Of a stretch of DNA of 32,433 nt, positions 22,801 through 29,167 are shown piece after piece (the first letter of the stretch is position 1; every line of letters begins with the position of its first letter). The notes below the pieces were generated by a model. That model saw only the letters and a list, made by a program, of their open reading frames with translations, had not been told where the DNA came from and ran no database searches. The stretch is from JBOFLG01 sp051657745. GTDB taxonomy: Bacteria; Actinomycetota; Actinomycetes; Actinomycetales; Dermatophilaceae. The translations under genes were made by a program, and so were the position numbers. Location: contig JBOFLG010000029.1 in the NCBI GenBank assembly GCA_051657745.1, forward strand, positions 1 through 32,433. Direction: 5' to 3'.

Positions 22801-24738
22801 GAGCTCGGCGGGTCGGCCTTGCTGGTCGCCCCGCCAGAACGGCAACTTGCCCGGCAGGCCCGGTGCGGGAGTGACGAGTACGCGGTCGTGGGTGATGTCC
22901 TCGATGCGCCAGGTACTGGTGCCGAGCGTGAACAGGTCGCCGACGCGAGACTCGTAGACCATCTCCTCGTCGAGCTCTCCGACCCGCCGGCCCGGGCCGT
23001 CCCCGGTGGCCAGGAACACCGCGTAGAGGCCGCGGTCGGGGATGGTGCCGCCGGAGGTGACGGCGAGCCGCTGCGCGCCGCGCCGGCCGGTGAGGGTGTC
23101 GGCGAGTCGGTCCCAGGTGACGCGGGCACGCAGCTCGGCGAATTCCTCGCTGGGGTAGCGGCCGGCCAGCATGTCGAGCACCGACTCGAGCACCGGCCGG
23201 GTGAGCGTGGCGTACGAGGCGCTGCGGCGGGCGAGAGCGAGGATGTCGTCGACGGTCCAGTCGTCGAGGGCGCACATCGCGACCACCTGCTGCGCCAGCA
23301 CATCGAGCGGGTTGGCCGGTACCCGCAGCGCCTCGATGGCCCCGGCGAGCATCCGCTCGACCACGACCGCGGTCTGCACCAGGTCGCCGCGGAACTTGGG
23401 GAACAGCACCCCGCGGCTCACCGCGCCGACCTGGTGCCCGGCCCGGCCGACCCGCTGCAGGCCGGAGGCCACCGACGGCGGGCTCTCAATCTGGACGACG
23501 AGGTCGACCGCGCCCATGTCGATGCCGAGCTCGAGACTGCTCGTCGCGACGACCGCGGGCAGCCGGCCGGACTTCAGGGCCTCCTCGATCTCGGCCCGTT
23601 GCTCCTTGCTCACCGAGCCGTGGTGCGCGCGGGCGATGACTGCTGGTGCTCCGCTGCTGGCTCCGGCCTGCGCCATCACCTGAGCCGGGCTGCGGGACAT
23701 CGTGACCGCAGGCCCCGAGCCCCGGGTGGGCGCACGGGTCTCGTCGGTCCTGCCCACCGCTGCTCGTTGCCCGTCGTCCGCGACGGCCGCTGTGTTGTCG
23801 GCCGCCTCGGTGCGTTCCTCCCAGATCTCGTTGAGCCGGGAGGTGAGCCGCTCGGCGAGCCGGCGGCTGTTGGCGAAGACCAGCGTGGAGGTGTGCTCCG
23901 CGACAAGGTCGACGATGCGCTCCTCGACGTGCGGCCAGATCGAGGTGCGTTGCTCCGGACCGGAGGCCGCGCCGGCAAGGTCGCCGGTGGGTTGGCCGAG
24001 CTCGGCCATGTCGGGGACCGGCACCACGACCCGCAAGTCCCACTTCTTGTCCGATGGCGGCTGCACGACCTCGACCGGGCGGCCGCCGGTGAGGTACCGG
24101 GCGACCTCCTCGACCGGCCGTACCGTGGCGGAGAGCCCGACCCGCTGAGCGGGCCGGCCGAGCAGGGCATCGAGCCGCTCGAGGGTGAGCGCGAGATGGG
24201 CACCGCGCTTGGTGCCGGCGATGGCATGCACCTCGTCGAGGATGACGGTCTCGACCCCGGCGAGTGCCTCCCGGGCGGCGCTGGTGAGCAGCAGGAACAG
24301 TGACTCGGGCGTGGTGATGAGCACGTCGCTCGGGGCGCGGGCGAACGCCCGGCGTTCGTCGGCCGGGGTGTCGCCGGATCGGACCGCCACGGTGATCTCG
24401 GGTTCGGGCAGGCCGAGCCGGGTGGCGGCGTGCCGGATGCCGACCAGCGGGCTGCGCAGGTTGCGCTCGACGTCGACCGCAAGTGCCTTCATCGGGGAGA
24501 CATAGAGCACCCGGCAGCGCGTCAACTTCTCCTCGGGGGGCGGGGTGGAGGCGAGCCGGTCGAGGGCATGCAGGAAGGCGCTGAGCGTCTTGCCGGACCC
24601 GGTGGGCGCCACGACGAGGGCGTGGTGACCGCTGCCGATCGCCGCCCAGGCGCCGGCCTGGGCCTGGGTGGGCGCGCGGAAACTGGCCCGGAACCAGGCG
24701 GCGGTCGCCGGCGAGAACCGGTCGAGAACGTCATCCAT
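19870..24738 (-). CDS. lhr: ATP-dependent helicase Lhr (large helicase-related, full length)
   Basis: A 1622-residue superfamily-2 helicase that translocates 3' to 5' on single-stranded DNA and unwinds RNA:DNA hybrids; it is implicated in DNA repair. Visible motifs are Walker A APTGSGKT (44-51), motif II DEVH (168-171), motif III SAT, the ATSSLELGIDMG block and motif VI QRVGRAGH. Winged-helix and Lhr-core domains follow to about residue 860, then the large C-terminal region typical of actinobacteria. Two low-complexity Ala/Gly/Arg/Pro-rich inserts are seen: about 310-370, inside the helicase core between motifs III and V, and about 1450-1550 near the C-terminus. The ATG at 24738 gives the usual MDDVLDRFSP start. 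It is divergent from the vapBC pair. Confidence 0.95.
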   Translation of the reverse strand: MDDVLDRFSPATAAWFRASFRAPTQAQAGAWAAIGSGHHALVVAPTGSGKTLSAFLHALDRLASTPPPEEKLTRCRVLYVSPMKALAVDVERNLRSPLVGIRHAATRLGLPEPEITVAVRSGDTPADERRAFARAPSDVLITTPESLFLLLTSAAREALAGVETVILDEVHAIAGTKRGAHLALTLERLDALLGRPAQRVGLSATVRPVEEVARYLTGGRPVEVVQPPSDKKWDLRVVVPVPDMAELGQPTGDLAGAASGPEQRTSIWPHVEERIVDLVAEHTSTLVFANSRRLAERLTSRLNEIWEERTEAADNTAAVADDGQRAAVGRTDETRAPTRGSGPAVTMSRSPAQVMAQAGASSGAPAVIARAHHGSVSKEQRAEIEEALKSGRLPAVVATSSLELGIDMGAVDLVVQIESPPSVASGLQRVGRAGHQVGAVSRGVLFPKFRGDLVQTAVVVERMLAGAIEALRVPANPLDVLAQQVVAMCALDDWTVDDILALARRSASYATLTRPVLESVLDMLAGRYPSEEFAELRARVTWDRLADTLTGRRGAQRLAVTSGGTIPDRGLYAVFLATGDGPGRRVGELDEEMVYESRVGDLFTLGTSTWRIEDITHDRVLVTPAPGLPGKLPFWRGDQQGRPAELGRAVGAFIREVEGLPADAAHARVRAAGLDEWAADNLLTYLREQREATGHVPDDRTIVVERFRDELGDWRVAILSPFGAQVHAPWALAVSARLRERFGVDVQAMHGDDGIVLRLPDIELDEAHGVGEHAVERELGDLVTLEPDDVSGLVTDEIGGSALFASRFRECAARALLLPRRRPDRRQPLWQQRLRASQLLEVASQYPQFPIVLEAVRECVQDVFDVPGLAELMRDIRSRRVTVVDVESRVPSPFAKSLLFGYVAQFLYEGDSPLAERRAAALALDPSLLAELLGGSDGLALRDLLDAEQIVRTEAELQRLTPERAARDADDVLDLLRVLGPLAADAVLARCREGTTGSTVESWLAGLDRARQVIPVRVAGEDRWAAIDDAARLRDALGVSLPPGVPHTLLEPVPDPLGDLISRYARTHAPFQVTEAARFYGLGPAVVRTALTRLVATGRVVEGELLPTGGGTTEFCDAEVLRMVRRRSLAALRAEVEPVTPTELACFLAEWQGVGGRVRGRDGLLRVVEQVSGAIVPASAVESLVLPARVADYSPALLDEVLASGEVVWCGHGALPGDDGWVSLHLADSAHVTLPGADPEQSLPPEAVALLDALASGGAHFFRGLSDQVSSTDDEALATTLWDLVWSSRVTGDTFAPVRALLAGGRSAHRRTSTAPRRARYSGRRGPLGTLGGLPARPPMPTRSVPPRVTGRWSLLPPVELDPTMRAVALAELLLDRHGVLTRGAVVAENAPGGFAAIYRVLGRAEEAGRVRRGYFVEGLGASQFGTTGAVDRLRAGSSGRAGPGSPGDRHETPLAVVLAASDPANPFGAALPWPDRSVDPSTTLGPTKPAPSPRFPAPRAAETPSAVGTGSDGTVATRSGGDQRRRHQPGRKAGAVVVLVDGDLVLYVERGGRTLLTYAEQPVLLEAAATALAGAVRAGHLGRLTVEKADGGQLLGSAHPVVAALEAAGFHLTPRGLRMRR

Positions 24739-24805
24739 GCTGGCCGCAGCCTCTCATTCGCCGCCGACAGAAGTTCACCGCGCCGCGCGACGAGCAGGCC
24801 CGCTC

Positions 24806-24853
24806 GATGCGAGAGCATCAGGTGGCATCACATCTGCATCTACTATGATGCAG
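24806..24853 (+). promoter_or_regulatory. Palindromic operator of the first vapBC module
   Basis: Two inverted repeats with the same half-site lie in tandem: GATGC-gaga-GCATC (24806-24819) and CTGCATC-tactat-GATGCAG (24834-24853), with one more GCATC at 24825-24829. The second palindrome covers the predicted -10 TATGAT. This is the arrangement expected for autorepression by a ribbon-helix-helix VapB/VapBC complex. Confidence 0.6.
24844..24849 (+). promoter_or_regulatory. Predicted -10 element of vapB1
   Basis: TATGAT ends 7 nt before the ATG at 24856 and lies inside the right half of the operator palindrome. No ribosome binding site precedes the start. Confidence 0.6.
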
Positions 24854-24855
24854 CC

Positions 24856-25086
24856 ATGCGCACCACTGTCGACCTCCCGCCGGCCGTGCACCGACGAGCC
24901 AAAGAGCTCGCGGCAGCGCGCCACGAGTCGCTGTCGGCGGTCATCGCGGACCTCACTGTTCGTGGTCTCGCCCAGGTGGACACACCCGTGACGTTGACCC
25001 GGCACGAGCGGTCGGGCTTTCCCGTCCTGTCGATCGGTCGGCGGATCACCTCCGAGGACGTCGCGGCCGCCCTCGACGAGGAGTGA
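24856..25086 (+). CDS. vapB: VapB-type ribbon-helix-helix antitoxin (first module)
   Basis: A 76-residue antitoxin. The first strand MRTTVDLP and the helix pair VHRRAKELAAARHESLSAVI then ADLTVRGLA form a ribbon-helix-helix DNA-binding domain (residues 1-40). The tail with FPVLSIGRRITSEDVAAALD (54-73) is the part expected to wrap the toxin. The TATGAT -10 at leaderless spacing selects this ATG over the long upstream frame. Its stop overlaps the toxin start (GTGA at 25083-25086), giving coupled translation. It is a paralogue of the antitoxin at 25545, of equal length. The gene symbol marks the family, not a specific numbered locus. Confidence 0.85.
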   Translation: MRTTVDLPPAVHRRAKELAAARHESLSAVIADLTVRGLAQVDTPVTLTRHERSGFPVLSIGRRITSEDVAAALDEE

Positions 25087-25478
25087 GCATCTTCCTCCTT
25101 GATGCGAACGTCCTGATCGCCCTGACCATGGAGGAGCACGAGCACCACGAGACAGCGAACCGGTGGATCGCCGGCGTCGATGGCTTCGCCGTGTCGCCCG
25201 TGGTCGAAGGGGCGCTGGTCCGCTTCGTCGTCAGAGCCGGCGAACGTCCCGCCACGGCGCAGGATCTGCTCCGGGAGGTACGGGCTCTGCCGGGCTGCGA
25301 GTTGTGGGCGGACGATCTGCACTACGTGGACGTCGACCTCGCCGACGTCCAGGGACACCGACAGGTGACTGACTCCTACCTTGTCGTCCTCGCGCAGGCG
25401 CACCGAGCACGGCTCGCGACCTTCGACCGTGCACTCGCGCGGCGGCGACCACAGACCTGTCTCCTCGTCGGCGGCTGA
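25083..25478 (+). CDS. vapC: VapC-type PIN-domain toxin ribonuclease (first module)
   Basis: A 131-residue PIN-domain RNase, the toxin of the module. The acidic metal-binding residues are all present: Asp7 (FLLDANVLIAL), Glu42 (VEGALVR), Asp97 (QVTDSYL) and Asp115 (ATFDRAL). VapC toxins cut tRNA or rRNA when not held by VapB; the target here is not predictable. The GTG start overlaps the antitoxin stop. Intact active-site residues argue that it is functional rather than decayed. It shares the sequence pattern GH.QVTD...V.LA.......LATFD with the second toxin downstream. Confidence 0.85.
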   Translation: MSIFLLDANVLIALTMEEHEHHETANRWIAGVDGFAVSPVVEGALVRFVVRAGERPATAQDLLREVRALPGCELWADDLHYVDVDLADVQGHRQVTDSYLVVLAQAHRARLATFDRALARRRPQTCLLVGG

Positions 25479-25532
25479 CTGTCGGTCGCCGATCGGGTCG
25501 TCGTCAACGTCGGGCGACAGGTGCGCAGATGC

Positions 25533-25538
25533 TATGGT
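25533..25538 (+). promoter_or_regulatory. Predicted -10 element of vapB2
   Basis: TATGGT ends 7 nt before the ATG at 25545. GATGC half-sites like those of the first module flank it at 25528-25532 and 25544-25548, here in direct rather than inverted orientation. A CTGTCG/CGACAG pair (25479-25484, 25515-25520) lies upstream. Confidence 0.5.
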
Positions 25539-25544
25539 GCGATG

Positions 25545-25775
25545 ATGCGAACCACGGTTGATATTGACGACACCGTGCTGGCCGCCGCACGCTCGTTGGC
25601 GCGCGCCGGCCGGATGTCGCTCGGCGCGGCGATCTCCGAGTTGGCCCGTCGCGGTCTGGCCGCACCCGCCGCGGCAACGCGGGTCGATCTCACCCGCACT
25701 CCGTTCCCGGTGCTCGCCGACTCGACCGGCCACGTCGTCACCAGCGAGTTGGTCGCTGCGCACCGTGACGACTAA
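25545..25775 (+). CDS. vapB: VapB-type ribbon-helix-helix antitoxin (second module)
   Basis: A 76-residue antitoxin, the same length as the first and aligned with it throughout: MRTTVDI at the start, SLGAAISELARRGLA in the second helix, FPVL near residue 54 and VTSELVAA at the C-terminus. The pair is therefore a likely duplication. The ATG at 25545 has the TATGGT hexamer at exact leaderless spacing; an adjacent ATG at 25542 is the alternative. It overlaps the start of its toxin by 11 nt. Whether each antitoxin neutralises only its own toxin cannot be read from the sequence. Confidence 0.8.
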   Translation: MRTTVDIDDTVLAAARSLARAGRMSLGAAISELARRGLAAPAAATRVDLTRTPFPVLADSTGHVVTSELVAAHRDD

Positions 25776-26214
25776 GTCGGCGGCTCCCGGGTGGCTGTGC
25801 GACGTCAACGTCCTCGTGGCCCTTGCTCTCCAGACCCACCTGCATCATCTCGCGGCGCATGCGGCACTGCGGTCGCATCGCGGCACGTGGTCCACCTGCC
25901 CAGTGACCGAGTCAGCCCTCGTTCGGCTGCTGGTCAACCCCCGGGTCGTCCCGAACGCGTTCTCCGCACCACAGGTCTGGGCGACGTTACGGGGGATGCG
26001 GGGCGACTCGCGGTGGCGGTTCGTCGCCGACGATGTCTCGCTGGTCGATGCGTCGATCGATACCGCGGTGGTGGTCGGGCATCAGCAGGTGACCGACATC
26101 CACCTGGTCAACCTCGCGGCGTCCGCCGGGCTCGTGCTCGCGACCTTCGACGCCGGCATCCTCGCATCGCTCGCTCCTGCTGATCGCCGCCACGTTCACG
26201 TCCTCGCGCAGTAG
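25765..26214 (+). CDS. vapC: VapC-type PIN-domain toxin ribonuclease (second module)
   Basis: A 149-residue PIN-domain protein. Catalytic acids are Asp13 (LCDVNVLVAL), Glu49 (VTESALVR), Asp111 (QVTDIHL) and Asp129 (ATFDAGI), so the active site is complete. It is about 18 residues longer than the first toxin, through a longer N-terminus and an insert near residues 55-80 (LVNPRVVPNAFSAPQVWATL), a pattern common in one VapC/PIN subgroup. GTG 25765 is the only reasonable start, overlapping the antitoxin. It is convergent with the WYL regulator; a hairpin lies in the 51-nt gap. Confidence 0.83.
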   Translation: MTTKSAAPGWLCDVNVLVALALQTHLHHLAAHAALRSHRGTWSTCPVTESALVRLLVNPRVVPNAFSAPQVWATLRGMRGDSRWRFVADDVSLVDASIDTAVVVGHQQVTDIHLVNLAASAGLVLATFDAGILASLAPADRRHVHVLAQ

Positions 26215-26251
26215 TCGGCCTGCCCGGCCGTCAGGGCCCGGACCCGGCCGA
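26215..26251. terminator. Hairpin between convergent vapC2 and the WYL regulator
   Basis: TCGGCC at 26215-26220, directly after the toxin stop, pairs with GGCCGA at 26246-26251, with a nested GCCC/GGGC pair (26222-26225, 26234-26237). Its location between convergent genes suggests a shared terminator. Confidence 0.45.
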
Positions 26252-26265
26252 TGAGCGGCGGCGCG

Positions 26266-27261
26266 TCAGCGCGCTTGGTGGGTCGCCACGCGGCCGGCCT
26301 GCTGGAGGCGGCCCGCCATCCTGCCGGCTGCCTCGGCCAGCTCGTCGGGCTCCTCGACCACGAAGTCGCTGTCGAAGGTGGCCAGCAGCCCGAGCAGGCC
26401 GGCCCAGGACCACGCGCCCATGCTGATCCGCGTCGTCCGGTCGTCGATCGACTCGACGGTGGCGCCTCCGGGTGCCCACGTGGCTACCAGCTCGACCGGG
26501 CAGTCCATCCGCACCGTCCCCCGGCACGGCCACGAGTCGGTCGCGTCGCCTCGGTCGGGTTGCAGCTGGATGAAGCGCGCGAGGTTCCCCTCCGGGAACT
26601 CGTGCGGCGTGAAGCGCCAGCCAGGGAAGTGCGGCTCGCTGATCCGGTCAAGCCGGTAGGCGTGCCAGGACAACTCCCGCTGGTTGTAGGCGACGAGATG
26701 CCACCTGCCGGACCAGACGACCAACTTGTGCGGTTCTGCCACCACGGGTACGTCGTCGGCCGAGTCCACCAACTTCGAGCGGTACTGGAACTTCACCAGG
26801 TGTCGGTCCTGGGCCGCCGAACTCAAGGACGCGAGCAACGCCGGGCTCACCGTCGGTGGCGCCAGTTCCCAGGCGTTGTCGATGGTGTGCACGTCGAACG
26901 TTCGCAGCCGCCGAGCCAGCTCCTCAGGCATCAGGTCGGTCACCGTGCGCAGTGCGCGCTTCACCGAGTCGCCCATGTCCTGGACGGACGACGGCGCCGT
27001 CTGCAGGGCGAGGGCGATCGCGATCGCCTGCTCGTCATCAAAGATCAGGGGTGGCAGCGTCGACCCTGGCGCCAACCGGTAGCCGCTGCCGGGCCCCCTT
27101 CCGGCATCGACGGGGTACCCCAGTTCGCGCAAGCGGTCGATGTCCCGTCGCACGGTGCGGGTGCTCACCGCCAACCGGGCGGCAAGGTCGGCCCCAGTCC
27201 ACTCCTTCTGCGCCTGAAGCAGACCGAGCAGCTCGAGGGTGCGCGTGGCGATCTCTGACAC
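26266..27261 (-). CDS. WYL-domain helix-turn-helix transcriptional regulator
   Basis: A 331-residue YafY-type regulator. The N-terminal winged helix (residues 1-65) contains ADLAARLAVSTRTVRRDIDR, the usual HTH, followed by the GSGYRL wing. A WYL domain covers about 140-220; its name-giving triad is WHL at 187-189 (SGRWHLVAYN). A C-terminal WCX-like domain ends the protein. WYL domains bind nucleic acid or small ligands. The GTG start is supported by TACCGT at leaderless spacing. It is divergent from the MFS exporter across 116 nt with a GGACA/TGTCC palindrome, so it probably controls the exporter and itself (inference). Confidence 0.9.
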   Translation of the reverse strand: MSEIATRTLELLGLLQAQKEWTGADLAARLAVSTRTVRRDIDRLRELGYPVDAGRGPGSGYRLAPGSTLPPLIFDDEQAIAIALALQTAPSSVQDMGDSVKRALRTVTDLMPEELARRLRTFDVHTIDNAWELAPPTVSPALLASLSSAAQDRHLVKFQYRSKLVDSADDVPVVAEPHKLVVWSGRWHLVAYNQRELSWHAYRLDRISEPHFPGWRFTPHEFPEGNLARFIQLQPDRGDATDSWPCRGTVRMDCPVELVATWAPGGATVESIDDRTTRISMGAWSWAGLLGLLATFDSDFVVEEPDELAEAAGRMAGRLQQAGRVATHQAR

Positions 27262-27267
27262 ATCACG

Positions 27268-27273
27268 ACGGTA
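27268..27273 (-). promoter_or_regulatory. Predicted -10 element of the WYL regulator
   Basis: On the minus strand this reads TACCGT and ends 7 nt before the GTG at 27261, so a leaderless transcript is predicted. Confidence 0.55.
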
Positions 27274-27284
27274 GGCGAAGAAGC

Positions 27285-27299
27285 GGACATGCCCTGTCC
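27285..27299. promoter_or_regulatory. Candidate operator in the WYL/MFS divergent promoter
   Basis: GGACA-tgccc-TGTCC is an inverted repeat centred 31 nt upstream of the WYL start, at the position of its -35 region. A further GGACA is at 27329-27333 within a GGCG/CGCC pair (27326-27329, 27335-27338). Binding by the WYL regulator is inferred from position only. Confidence 0.4.
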
Positions 27300-27377
27300 C
27301 GAGCCGATGTCAGCGTGGACCACGAGGCGGACACCGCCCGTGAACCGCCAGGACCACTACTCGAAACGGAGACCCAT

Positions 27378-29039
27378 ATGTCTCGCACGCCACCGCTGGC
27401 CGCGCCAGCCTCCCGCGGCTCATGGATGGGGCTGCTGGCGATCTCGCTGGGGGTCTCCCTGGTGGTGGTCGACTTCACCATCGTCAACGTCATCATCCCG
27501 CCGATCATCGAAGACCTGGACATCTCCTCGCTGGACGCCCAGTGGATACAGGAGTCGTACGCCATCGCCCTGGCCGCGCTCCTGCTGGTGATGGGCCGGC
27601 TATCCGACATCGTCGGCGCCCGAAGACTCTTCCTGCTCGGCACCGCGATCTTCGGCGTGGCCAGCGTGGTCGCCGCGATCGCCCCGAACGGGGAGATCCT
27701 GATCGGCGCACGCCTGGTGCAGGGGATCGGCGGGTCGATCATCATGCCGACATCCCTGGCCCTGCTGAACTCCACCTTCCGAGGCCGCGACCGCGGCAGG
27801 GCGTTCGCGATCTGGGGCTCCACCATCGGCGGCGCCGCCGCCGTCGGACCGTTGCTCGGCGGGTGGCTCGCGGAGATCTCCTGGCGCTGGGCGTTCGGCG
27901 TCAACATCATCGTGATCGCGCTGATCGTCGGTGGCGTCGTGAAGTACCTCACGGAGGCGCACACCCAGCGCACCAGTCTCGACGTGCTCGGCGGCGCCCT
28001 GTCCGTCGTCGGTCTCGGCCTGCTCGCCTTCGGTCTGATCGAAGGTCGCCGGTACGGCTGGTGGGAGTCAGCCACCGACTCCGGCCCGCTCGGGATCTCC
28101 CTCGGCGACCTGTCCGTCGTCCCGGTCACCCTCGCAGTCGCCGCAGTCGCCCTGGCCCTCTTCCTGGTCCGGCAGGTGCGGCTCACCCGAACCCGGTCGC
28201 CCGAGCCGCTGATGGACACCCAGCTCTTCTCGATCAGGTCCTTCAGCACCGGCAACACGGCCTCGCTCCTCATCGGCCTCGCGGAGTTCGGCATCCTGGC
28301 TGTGCTGCCGCTGTGGCTGCAGTTCACCCTCGGCTACTCCACCCTCCAGACCGGCCTCATGATTGCTGTCGTGGCGCTGGGTAGCTTCGTCGCCAGCGGC
28401 GCCAGCTTCGGGATGGCCGAGCAGATGCGGCCGGTACGCCTGGTCCAGGCCGGCCTGGTGCTGGAGGTACTCGGCCTGCTGTCCTTCGGTGTCCTCGCCC
28501 GGGCCGACTCCAGCTGGTGGGTGATCGCCATCGGGCTGTTCGTCTACGGCACCGGTGTCGGGTTCGCCACCGCCCAGGTCACCAACGTCGTCCTCGTCGA
28601 TGTGCCACCACAGAAGGCGGGTCAGGGTTCAGGGATCCAGAGCGCATCGCGCCAACTCGGCTCGGCGCTGGGCATCGCGGTGCTGACCACCACCTTCTTC
28701 AGCGTGTTGGCCTCCAGCACCGTCGACCGGCTGCGCGACCTCGGTACGCCGGCCGACGCCGCCGAGGGGATCGGCACCGCGGTGGCTGACAGCGCCGGCG
28801 CCGCCATCTCGGGCTTGGCCGCCGCGCCCTCGACCGCATCCGCGGCCGACGCCGCCCGTGACGCGATGACGGACGCGGTGCAGGTCAGCGGGTACGCATG
28901 TGCGGTGTTGCTTGTCGTCGGCCTGCTGTCCACCGTCCTGATCCCCACCGGTGCTGCGGCGATCGGCAGCGGCGCACCCGCCGAGGGCCGCCCGGACGGC
29001 GCCGATGGAGACCGGGAGCGCGCCGGGGCAGCGTCATGA
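27378..29039 (+). CDS. MFS drug exporter, DHA2 (14-helix) family
   Basis: A 553-residue major-facilitator transporter of the EmrB/QacA type, which exports drugs or antibiotics using the proton gradient. Helix 1 contains LGVSLVVVDFTIVNVIIPPI (with the D.TIVN.A.P-like pattern of DHA2), motif A is GRLSDIVGARRLF (about 73-85), and motif C-like glycines occur in helix 5 (GGAAAVGPLLGGW). About 14 hydrophobic segments fit the family. GGAG 6 nt before the ATG selects this start. A C-terminal hydrophilic Gly/Asp/Ala-rich tail of about 30 residues follows the last helix. Its stop overlaps a small ORF leading to the UvrA-like gene, so the exporter and that protein are probably co-expressed under the divergent WYL regulator. 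Confidence 0.92.
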   Translation: MSRTPPLAAPASRGSWMGLLAISLGVSLVVVDFTIVNVIIPPIIEDLDISSLDAQWIQESYAIALAALLLVMGRLSDIVGARRLFLLGTAIFGVASVVAAIAPNGEILIGARLVQGIGGSIIMPTSLALLNSTFRGRDRGRAFAIWGSTIGGAAAVGPLLGGWLAEISWRWAFGVNIIVIALIVGGVVKYLTEAHTQRTSLDVLGGALSVVGLGLLAFGLIEGRRYGWWESATDSGPLGISLGDLSVVPVTLAVAAVALALFLVRQVRLTRTRSPEPLMDTQLFSIRSFSTGNTASLLIGLAEFGILAVLPLWLQFTLGYSTLQTGLMIAVVALGSFVASGASFGMAEQMRPVRLVQAGLVLEVLGLLSFGVLARADSSWWVIAIGLFVYGTGVGFATAQVTNVVLVDVPPQKAGQGSGIQSASRQLGSALGIAVLTTTFFSVLASSTVDRLRDLGTPADAAEGIGTAVADSAGAAISGLAAAPSTASAADAARDAMTDAVQVSGYACAVLLVVGLLSTVLIPTGAAAIGSGAPAEGRPDGADGDRERAGAAS

Positions 29040-29167
29040 GGGTCCTCATCTACCCCGCCGGCACGAGGCTGACCTGGAGTGGGTGGTGCGATCGGACCCC
29101 GCGGGCGCGCTGCGGGTCGCCTCCGGGCCGTTCACATCCGTCCACCCACGAGGAGCAGCAGCGATGA
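29036..29167 (+). CDS. Possible 43-residue small ORF bridging the MFS and UvrA-like genes
   Basis: The frame starts with an ATG that overlaps the MFS stop (ATGA, 29036-29039) and stops with a TGA that overlaps the UvrA-like start (ATGA, 29164-29167). It fills the 124-nt gap exactly. The product is basic, Arg/Pro-rich (begins MRVLIYPAGTRLTW) and matches no family I recognise. It may be a real small protein, a translational relay between two coupled genes, or chance. The UvrA-like gene also has its own AGGAG. Confidence 0.3.
   Translation: MRVLIYPAGTRLTWSGWCDRTPRARCGSPPGRSHPSTHEEQQR
29151..29155 (+). promoter_or_regulatory. Shine-Dalgarno of the UvrA-like gene
   Basis: AGGAG lies 8 nt before the ATG at 29164 and supports it over longer in-frame starts inside the MFS gene. 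Confidence 0.55.

Noticed and set aside
22225..24303. 692-codon plus-strand frame opposite lhr
   Set aside because: It is antisense to the helicase core, its composition is typical of GC-rich shadow frames (runs of Gly, Arg, Val, Asp with no domain), and lhr motifs occupy the other strand throughout.
28951..29163. Longer start for the UvrA-like protein inside the MFS gene
   Set aside because: The ATG at 29164 has AGGAG 8 nt upstream and the protein aligns with UvrA from there on.
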